Below, piece after piece: positions 24,370 through 29,461 of a stretch of 29,461 nucleotides of DNA; position 1 is the stretch's first letter, and every line of letters begins with the position of its first letter. The position numbers were made by a program, and so were the translations under genes. The notes beneath the pieces are model-generated. The model did no database searches. It saw only the letters and a program-made list of their open reading frames with translations, and was not told where the DNA came from. The DNA comes from Clostridia bacterium (lineage in GTDB: Bacteria; Bacillota; Clostridia; Christensenellales; Aristaeellaceae): the NCBI GenBank assembly GCA_016295665.1, contig JAEDKS010000005.1, positions 1 through 29,461 of the forward strand, written 5' to 3'.

Positions 24370-24936
24370 TCAGGGGCGCGGATAGAGCGCGGCGCGGAGC
24401 AGCCCGGTCAGCGGCGCGCAGTCCTCCGCCTCCCGGATGAGCAGCAGCAGCACGTTGTCCAGCACCAGCTCCGTCAGCGCGTCGGGGGTGAAGGCGGGGC
24501 CGAAGGCATCCGGGCGCACCTGCGGGTCGTGCTGGAGCGCGGAGAGCAGGCCCTCCCGGAGCTGCTCAAAGACGCGGGCCATGGCCTGCCGGGCCTCCTC
24601 TGACCGCGCCCCCGCGAGAATCACCGAGTGGGCGGTCAGAAAGCCCGGGTAGGACGCTGCCCCCGTCCGCGCCCGGCGGTACAGCCCGGCTACGCAGTCC
24701 GGGAAGCCGGGCGGCGCTTCCTCCGGCCCGTTCAGGCGCAGGATGTCCTGCCACACGCTCTCCACCGCCGCGATGAGCAGCTCGTCCTTGTCCGAAAAGT
24801 AGTGGTACAGCGTGCCCAGGGCCACGTGCGCCTCCGTGGCAACGGCCCGCATGCTGACGGCAGGCAGGCCCCGGGTCGCGGTAATGCGCCGGCAGGCCGC
24901 AAGGATGGCCTCCCGGGAGGTGATCTCCGGCTTCAT
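24370..24936 (-). CDS. TetR/AcrR family repressor
   Basis: 188 residues. N-terminal helix-turn-helix at about 27-47: VSMRAVATEAHVALGTLYHYFSDKDELL, the classic TetR pattern. The C-terminal ligand domain is helical and unassignable. The start is the ATG at 24936 with GGAGG 7 bases upstream; the ATG two codons earlier is almost in contact with the GGAGG and a still longer ORF start is upstream of the operator. A 15-bp palindrome covers the expected transcript start, so the operon with its two membrane-protein genes is probably autorepressed. Confidence 0.93.
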   Translation of the reverse strand: MKPEITSREAILAACRRITATRGLPAVSMRAVATEAHVALGTLYHYFSDKDELLIAAVESVWQDILRLNGPEEAPPGFPDCVAGLYRRARTGAASYPGFLTAHSVILAGARSEEARQAMARVFEQLREGLLSALQHDPQVRPDAFGPAFTPDALTELVLDNVLLLLIREAEDCAPLTGLLRAALYPRP

Positions 24937-24951
24937 GGGCATTCCTCCAAT

Positions 24952-24966
24952 ATGAACAATGTTCAT
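24952..24966. promoter_or_regulatory. TetR operator palindrome
   Basis: ATGAACA-A-TGTTCAT is a perfect 7-bp inverted repeat with one central base. It overlaps the downstream edge of the -10 box and the predicted transcript start, and ends a few bases before the ribosome binding site of the regulator gene. Confidence 0.82.
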
Positions 24967-24993
24967 TTTAACGCGCCGCCGGTTCGCTGTCAA
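24965..24993 (-). promoter_or_regulatory. Promoter of the TetR operon
   Basis: Minus strand: TTGACA (24993-24988), 17-bp spacer, TAAAAT (24970-24965). The operator starts inside the -10, so repressor and RNA polymerase would compete. Confidence 0.8.
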
Positions 24994-25035
24994 GCTCCGC
25001 AGGGTTCCTGGCGAAAAAAGGCGAAGCCGGGCACG

Positions 25036-25066
25036 AAAAAACCGCCGCGGCGCGGTGCCGCAGCGG
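25036..25066 (-). terminator. Rho-independent terminator of the secreted TlpA-like gene
   Basis: Minus-strand stem CCGCTGCGGC / GCCGCGGCGG (25066-25057 with 25051-25042, one G-T pair), 5-nt loop, then six T residues. It starts 10 bases after the stop codon. Confidence 0.9.
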
Positions 25067-25075
25067 CTTGTTCCG

Positions 25076-26866
25076 TTACTGTTTCGTCAGGGTGATGTCT
25101 ACGCTGCCACCCTCCTCGGGCATGATGATGACCGTCTCTGTGTCACCCTCGTAGCCCTCGGGAAGCCGCAGGGTGTGAATCTGCCACGGATAGGGCGGCA
25201 GGGTGAAGGCGCAGATGCCGTCCGCGTCGGACACGATCACCTGGCAGGTGCTGTCATCGCAGACCTGGCACATGACACCCTCCACGGGGTTGCCGTCCTG
25301 ATCGGTGTATTTCACAACGTAATCGGACGCATAGGAGACCTCCCAATCGGCGGTGGCAAGCGCATCGGTGGAGGGAGCGGTGCCGTCGGCATACATCCAG
25401 GAGCCGAGCACGTTGCCCTCCGCATCGGAGGTCGTCTCCGCCACGAAGCTGTTGACATTCTCCTCGTCGTGGAAGTAGAGGAGGCAGATCACATCCTCGT
25501 AGTTGCCGTGGGTGGGATACAGGTACAGGGTGCTGTAGCTGTAGCCGGACTCCTGAACCGTGTCACAGCCGCAGAAGGCGATGTATTTGCCGTCCGACAG
25601 GATGTCGGAGAGGGCGTAGGTGGAGCCGTCATAGTCGAAGTAGGCCAGGGCGGTTTCGGGATCGACCCCGGCGGGGAGGGCAATCTCGAAGCAGACCTCC
25701 TCGTCGGGCACCAGGTACATCAAATCGCCAAAGTAGGCGGCGATGGTACCGGTGGGATCGTTGATGACGATCTGCCGGGCGGTCTCGTTGACTACGCGCA
25801 GGGCGAGCTCATCCGCGATGGGATAGGCGGGGGTGGCGGCGATGGCGGCAGCGGCCTCCTCACCGGAGAGCAGCGCCAGGCTGTCCACCCACAGGGTATC
25901 GGCGCCCAAGCTCTCCATGTTGTCCTTGGCGTAGGAGATGGTCACCTCGTAGTCGCCGTCGGCGGGCACCGCCCAGGCGTAGGTGAGCCAGTCGTCCTCA
26001 CCGCCGAACGCCTTCACGGTTTCACCGTTGACGGACATGAGCATCAGGTCGCGGCCGCTTTCGCTGGAGATCTTCAGGGTCACGGCGATGGCATCGCCGG
26101 CCTTGGCGGTGACGGTGGTGGAGACGCTGGCCACCGTGTCATGCACACCGATGTTGGAGGAGAAAGCCACGGTGCGGCCGTCTGTCTCTCCGATGACCAT
26201 GGGCCAGACATAGGGGTCATCGCTGCTGGTGAAGGTCAGGGTACCGCCCTCCACGTTCAGCGCGGCAGCCAGCTCGGCGGGATCGGGGGCGGCAACGGCG
26301 GGCAGGGGCTTCGGAACGCCATCCAGCAGCACGGACTCGGTGTAGTCCTCGCCCAGGAAGGCGTCGAACAGCCGGCGGAAGGAATCGGCATCGGGCATGG
26401 AGCCGGTCTCCACAAAGCAGATGGTGCCGAAGCGGTCCACCATGATGGAGGTGGGAATGCCGACGACTTCAAACTGCGCAGCCATGTCCACCGTGTCCTG
26501 CGCGATCTTGAAGGTCAGGCCCAATTCGGCGGCGAAGTCGGAGAGCACATCCGCGGTGTCGGTCTCCTCGCAGGAGAGCGCGATGACCTCGACCCGGTCG
26601 GCGTACTCCTTGTAGGCCTCCTCCATGTAGGGGAACTCATTCCGGCAGGGGCCGCACCAGGTGGCCCAGATGTTGATGAGCACGGCTTCCTTCTCCTGGA
26701 GCACCTCGGAGAGCGTGACGGTCTGTCCGTCGTAGGTGGTCACGGTGAAATCCGCGATCGTATCGCCCACCTGGTAGATGAGCATATCGTCCTCAGCGAA
26801 GGCGGCGCCGCTCACGCACAGGGCGAGCAGCAGCACAAGCGCCAGTATGGGCTTCAGCTTTCTCAT
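25076..26866 (-). CDS. Secreted TlpA/thioredoxin-like protein with long cysteine-rich C-terminal region
   Basis: 596 residues. Sec signal peptide (MRKLKPILALVLLLALCVSG, cleavage probably after AFA at 24; the cysteine is not in a lipobox). Residues 30-170 form a TlpA/redoxin domain with active site WATWCGPC (C71, C74) and cis-proline GIPTS. A beta-sandwich region (about 205-332, AFSSNIGVHDTVASVS, VPADGDYEVTISYAKD) may be a binding domain. After a second beta-rich stretch, residues 518-596 look like a Cna-B/prealbumin-type domain with clustered cysteines (C533, C536, C541, C552); C432 and C434 make a CGC pair. The start at 26866 has a perfect AGGAGG 8 bases upstream; in-frame codons further upstream lie in the promoter region. 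Probably an extracytoplasmic thiol-disulfide protein served by the divergent electron-transfer genes. Confidence 0.88.
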   Translation of the reverse strand: MRKLKPILALVLLLALCVSGAAFAEDDMLIYQVGDTIADFTVTTYDGQTVTLSEVLQEKEAVLINIWATWCGPCRNEFPYMEEAYKEYADRVEVIALSCEETDTADVLSDFAAELGLTFKIAQDTVDMAAQFEVVGIPTSIMVDRFGTICFVETGSMPDADSFRRLFDAFLGEDYTESVLLDGVPKPLPAVAAPDPAELAAALNVEGGTLTFTSSDDPYVWPMVIGETDGRTVAFSSNIGVHDTVASVSTTVTAKAGDAIAVTLKISSESGRDLMLMSVNGETVKAFGGEDDWLTYAWAVPADGDYEVTISYAKDNMESLGADTLWVDSLALLSGEEAAAAIAATPAYPIADELALRVVNETARQIVINDPTGTIAAYFGDLMYLVPDEEVCFEIALPAGVDPETALAYFDYDGSTYALSDILSDGKYIAFCGCDTVQESGYSYSTLYLYPTHGNYEDVICLLYFHDEENVNSFVAETTSDAEGNVLGSWMYADGTAPSTDALATADWEVSYASDYVVKYTDQDGNPVEGVMCQVCDDSTCQVIVSDADGICAFTLPPYPWQIHTLRLPEGYEGDTETVIIMPEEGGSVDITLTKQ

Positions 26867-26897
26867 AGGAAAAACCTCCTTTTTGATTGGTGCTTTC

Positions 26898-26926
26898 ATT
26901 ATAAAAGCAATCGGTTCGGGTGTCAA
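26898..26926 (-). promoter_or_regulatory. Consensus promoter of the secreted TlpA-like gene
   Basis: Minus strand: TTGACA (26926-26921), 17-bp spacer, TATAAT (26903-26898), a perfect consensus. The leader is about 25 bases. Confidence 0.88.
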
Positions 26927-26978
26927 TCGGTTTCCGGAGAAAAAGCTGCATTTCCGCTGCACTGCGGGAGGGCGGAGG

Positions 26979-27007
26979 TTGCCGCAGGAGGGCGCATGTG
27001 CTATAAT
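26979..27007 (+). promoter_or_regulatory. Promoter of the CXXC/polyferredoxin operon
   Basis: TTGCCG (26979-26984), 17-bp spacer, TATAAT (27002-27007) with an extended TGC immediately upstream. Divergent from the promoter at 26898-26926; the 52 bp between the two -35 boxes could hold a shared regulatory site, but none is obvious. Confidence 0.7.
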
Positions 27008-27058
27008 GAAGGCAATTCCCGGGTCAAAAGGGAGAGGGCTGGAGAAAGGAAGGAACGT

Positions 27059-27829
27059 ATGACGAAAATCATGCCGGGGGTGCGATGGACGGTGGCGGTG
27101 GCAACGGTGATCGTTGCGTTGCTGCTGGGGTGGCAGTGCGTCGGGCTCTATCGGGCGGGAAACAGCCCGGAGAATCTGGATGAGAACGGTGTGCACCTGA
27201 CGCCGGTGTTCAGCGTGGAGAAGGTCGCGGCGCGACTGGAGCCGCTCAGGCCGGTGCTGGCGGCCTACGTGCTGCTGGTGGCGGCGGCTCTTGTGCTGCA
27301 GGCGGGGGAAAAGCCGGCGCGGGAAACGGGGCGCATGACCCCGGAGAACCGGCTACGGCTGGTCAGGGCCCGGACGGGAGCCCTGCCGGAGGCCGCGGCA
27401 GCGGAGGAAAGGTTCCGCCGCCGGCTCCGCGTGGAGACGGGCGCGGTGGTGGTCGCCTGCGCTGCCGTCAGCCTGGGGTATCTGCTGGATGGGAGCCACT
27501 TTGTTTCCTGGGAGCTGGAGGCGGTCATGGCGCAGCTGCTGGTGCACGTGGCACCGCCGGTGGTGCTGGCCTTCGCGGCGCTGATTGCCGCATCCCTGGC
27601 GTGCGGGCGCAGCGTGGAAAGAGAGCTGGCGGCGCTGCGGGGAGCGCCGGGGACGAGCGTACAGGCGACTTCCCCAAAGAAAGCCGTGCCTTGGGTGCGG
27701 TCGGGACTGCGCCTTGTGCTGTATGCGGTGGCTGTGGCGTTCATCGTGCTGGGTGTGATGAACGGCGGCCTTCGCGATGTGCTGGTCAAGGCCATCAATA
27801 TCTGCACGGAGTGTATCGGCCTTGGGTAA
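27059..27829 (+). CDS. Membrane protein with CD1871A-type CXXC C-terminus
   Basis: 256 residues with about five hydrophobic segments (around 8-30, 63-86, 135-155, 166-190, 220-242). The last 22 residues, GGLRDVLVKAINICTECIGLG, are the signature of CD1871A-family CXXC proteins (C249, C252). These are normally only about 45-50 residues, so here the motif ends a much larger membrane protein. The central part (about 88-130) is a charged loop. ATG at 27059 with AAGGAAGGA upstream; the open frame continues far upstream but only antisense to the secreted TlpA gene. Its stop overlaps the TTG start of the polyferredoxin by 8 bases. Probably a partner in moving electrons or thiol-disulfide equivalents through the membrane. 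Confidence 0.82.
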   Translation: MTKIMPGVRWTVAVATVIVALLLGWQCVGLYRAGNSPENLDENGVHLTPVFSVEKVAARLEPLRPVLAAYVLLVAAALVLQAGEKPARETGRMTPENRLRLVRARTGALPEAAAAEERFRRRLRVETGAVVVACAAVSLGYLLDGSHFVSWELEAVMAQLLVHVAPPVVLAFAALIAASLACGRSVERELAALRGAPGTSVQATSPKKAVPWVRSGLRLVLYAVAVAFIVLGVMNGGLRDVLVKAINICTECIGLG

Positions 27830-29306
27830 GCTCAAAGCCTGGATTCGCGGACACCTGCCCACCCAGCGCAGGCTCATCCAGCTCTATGCCGCCCTTCTGT
27901 ACAACGCCCATGCAAAGGGCTTCATCACCGGCGACATCTATACCGGCAGCAGCAAGGCGCTGTGCGTGCCGGGCTTCAACTGCTACTCCTGCCCGGGGGC
28001 CATCGGCGCCTGCCCGCTGGGGGCGCTGCAGAACGCGCTGGCCTCCTCCGGCAACCGGGCTCCGACCTACGTGCTGGGCATCCTGCTGCTCTTCGGGCTG
28101 ACGCTGGGCCGCACCATCTGCGGCTATCTGTGTCCGCTGGGGCTGCTGCAGGAGCTGCTGCACAAAATCCCCACGCCCAAAATCAAAAAGAGCCGCGTGA
28201 CCCGGGTGCTGAGCTGGGTGAAGTATGTGGTGCTGGCGGTGTTCGTCATCATCCTTCCGCTGTGGTATGCGCTGCAGCACTACCCGGTGCCCGCGTTCTG
28301 CAAATATATCTGCCCGGCGGGCACCCTGGAGGGGGCCATCGGCCTGCTGTCCAATCCGGTCAACGCGGACAAGTTCTCCATGCTGGGCATCCTCTTTACC
28401 CGGAAGTTCGTGATTCTGCTGCTCATCGCGGTGGCCTGCGTGTTCCTGTACCGGGCGTTCTGCCGCTTCCTGTGCCCGCTGGGCGCCATCTACGGGCTGT
28501 TTGCCCGCATCGCGGTGGTCGGCGTGAGGGTGGACGCGGCGAAGTGCACGGACTGCGGGCGCTGCGTCAGCCACTGCGGCATGGACATCCGTCACGTGGG
28601 TGACCATGAGTGCATCCACTGCGGTGGCTGTATGGACGTCTGTCCGGCGAAGGCCATCAGCTTCAAGGCGGGACGGATTACCCTCCATGGCCCGGAGGTG
28701 GCGGGCGCATCGCCTGAGCGAAAAAAGCGCATCCGCACCGGACGGCTTGCGGCCTGGGGTGTGGCGCTGCTGGTGCTGGGCGGGGCGCTGTGGTACTTCA
28801 ATCAGCCGGAGCCGGCGGAGGCTCAGCCTGTGGAGCCCGTGCCCGTGGCAACGGAGGCGCCGGAGGATGATCTGCCGGTGGGGCAGGAGGTCGGCATGCG
28901 GGCCCCTGACTTCTCCGTGCCGGTTTACGGGCAGGAGAAGCCCTTCGTCCTGTCGGAGCAGCGGGGCAAGGTGGTTGTGGTCAACTTCTGGGCGACCTGG
29001 TGCACGCCCTGCTGTCAGGAGCTGCCGCACTTTGATGAAATCTGCCGGCAGTGGGGGGAGCAGGTATCCGTGGTAGCCATCCACTCCGAGCTGGTGACGG
29101 ACGATGTGGAGCAGTACCTGGCGCAGTTTGCGTATCAGATGCCCTTTGCCCTGGATGAGACGGGGGCAGTCATCAAGTCCTTTGGCGGTTCCACCATGCT
29201 GCCGCAGACCGTGGTCATGGACGGAAATGGCGTGATCACCTACAATGCCGTGGGCTCCGTGACGCTGGAGAAGCTGGAGGCCCTGGTGCGGGAGGCCGGA
29301 GCGTAA
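27822..29306 (+). CDS. Membrane polyferredoxin fused to a C-terminal TlpA/thioredoxin domain
   Basis: 494 residues. NapH/CcoG-like part: CYSCPGAIGACPLG (C54, C57, C64), CGYLCPLG (C100, C104), CKYICPAG (C160, C164), CRFLCPLG (C214, C218) between membrane helices. Then two 4Fe-4S motifs: C242/245/248/252 (CTDCGRCVSHCG) and C264/267/270/274 (CIHCGGCMDVCP). After a helix at 308-326 and a Pro/Glu-rich linker comes a TlpA domain (355-494) with WATWCTPC (C394, C397). The layout suggests electrons from cytoplasmic iron-sulphur clusters pass to an outside thioredoxin domain. Start is TTG at 27822, inside the preceding gene's stop (TTGGGTAA); no ATG or GTG is better placed. Confidence 0.9.
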   Translation: MGKLKAWIRGHLPTQRRLIQLYAALLYNAHAKGFITGDIYTGSSKALCVPGFNCYSCPGAIGACPLGALQNALASSGNRAPTYVLGILLLFGLTLGRTICGYLCPLGLLQELLHKIPTPKIKKSRVTRVLSWVKYVVLAVFVIILPLWYALQHYPVPAFCKYICPAGTLEGAIGLLSNPVNADKFSMLGILFTRKFVILLLIAVACVFLYRAFCRFLCPLGAIYGLFARIAVVGVRVDAAKCTDCGRCVSHCGMDIRHVGDHECIHCGGCMDVCPAKAISFKAGRITLHGPEVAGASPERKKRIRTGRLAAWGVALLVLGGALWYFNQPEPAEAQPVEPVPVATEAPEDDLPVGQEVGMRAPDFSVPVYGQEKPFVLSEQRGKVVVVNFWATWCTPCCQELPHFDEICRQWGEQVSVVAIHSELVTDDVEQYLAQFAYQMPFALDETGAVIKSFGGSTMLPQTVVMDGNGVITYNAVGSVTLEKLEALVREAGA

Positions 29307-29343
29307 TATGCTCTGGCCTTTTCGCATGCCGCGCAACGGGAAA

Positions 29344-29375
29344 GCCGCCCCGAAGCGGCGAGGCTCCGGGGCGGC
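29344..29375 (-). terminator. Hairpin between convergent genes, best for the minus strand
   Basis: A 9-bp stem GCCGCCCCG / CGGGGCGGC (29344-29352 with 29367-29375), 14-nt loop. Minus-strand output continues CTTTCCC; the plus side continues with G residues. An alternative GCCGC/GCGGC stem lies inside. Confidence 0.55.
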
Positions 29376-29395
29376 GGGGGTCACGGATTCCGGGG

Positions 29396-29461
29396 TTACT
29401 CTACGGCCACCTGGGCGCAGATGGGGCCGGCGATGCCGTCCTGTCCGATCATGTTGTTGTC
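29396..29461 (-). CDS. C-terminal end of an unidentified protein, cut by window edge
   Basis: The minus strand is open from the window edge for 21 codons and stops at TAA (29398-29396). The visible tail includes MIGQDGIAGPICAQVAVE. It is followed by the hairpin at 29344-29375, as expected for a gene end. Too short to assign a family. Confidence 0.5.
   Translation of the reverse strand, partial: DNNMIGQDGIAGPICAQVAVE

Noticed and set aside
24959..26900. Long open frame on the plus strand running into the CXXC membrane gene
   Set aside because: It is antisense to the secreted TlpA-like gene, glycine/histidine/valine-rich and low in complexity; the strong SD and promoter place the real start at 27059.
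1..29461. Search for CRISPR repeats, tRNA/rRNA genes, transposases, att sites and riboswitches
   Set aside because: No regularly spaced repeats, cloverleaf sequences, transposase motifs or known aptamer patterns were recognised by eye; small ncRNAs cannot be excluded without covariance searches.

Overview
The window is gene-dense, GC-rich bacterial DNA with no rRNA, tRNA, CRISPR array or insertion sequence that I can recognise. Several things point to a high-GC anaerobic Firmicute (Clostridia or a Christensenellales-like gut or rumen bacterium): strong AGGAGG ribosome binding sites, near-consensus TTGACA-17-TATAAT promoters, a perfect CcpA-type cre box, a CD1871A-type C-terminus (ICTECIGLG), a DUF1538/P-II pair and ABC sugar importers without their own ATPase. 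The taxonomic placement is inference.

Layout. 1-1898: 3' part of a GH42 beta-galactosidase (+). 1993-3457: an MgtC/SapB membrane protein and a YugP-type membrane zinc peptidase (+). 3593-6592: a likely operon of a tandem DUF1538 membrane protein, a two-domain P-II-like protein and a methyltransferase (+), closed by a strong hairpin. 6713-19274: an 11-gene, 12.5-kb operon on the minus strand. It runs SBP, two permeases, heparinase II/III-like lyase, DUF2264 protein, GH88-type unsaturated uronyl hydrolase, discoidin-like protein, RhaB, RhaA, RhaD, RhaM. 19606-23152: a divergent LacI regulator, a GH2 beta-glucuronidase and a DJ-1/PfpI protein (+). 23241-24936: a TetR regulator with two small membrane proteins (-). 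25076-29306: a redox island. A secreted TlpA-like protein (-) diverges from a CXXC membrane protein and a polyferredoxin-TlpA fusion (+). 29396-29461: the last 21 codons of an unidentified minus-strand gene.

How the genes fit together. The large operon plus the LacI/GH2 unit reads as import and cytoplasmic breakdown of an oligosaccharide containing rhamnose and uronic acid. The lyase would create or expose an unsaturated uronate, the GH88 enzyme would remove it, the GH2 enzyme would remove saturated glucuronate, and RhaM/A/B/D would turn rhamnose into DHAP and lactaldehyde. The GH42 gene in the same window would suit a galactan backbone. Rha-GlcA-Gal caps of arabinogalactan proteins are the substrate I favour; rhamnogalacturonan I is the main alternative. 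The divergent 331-bp region 19275-19605 holds both promoters, a cre box, and a second site whose cre-like halves lie 10 bp apart. The redox island probably moves electrons across the membrane to extracytoplasmic thioredoxin-like domains.
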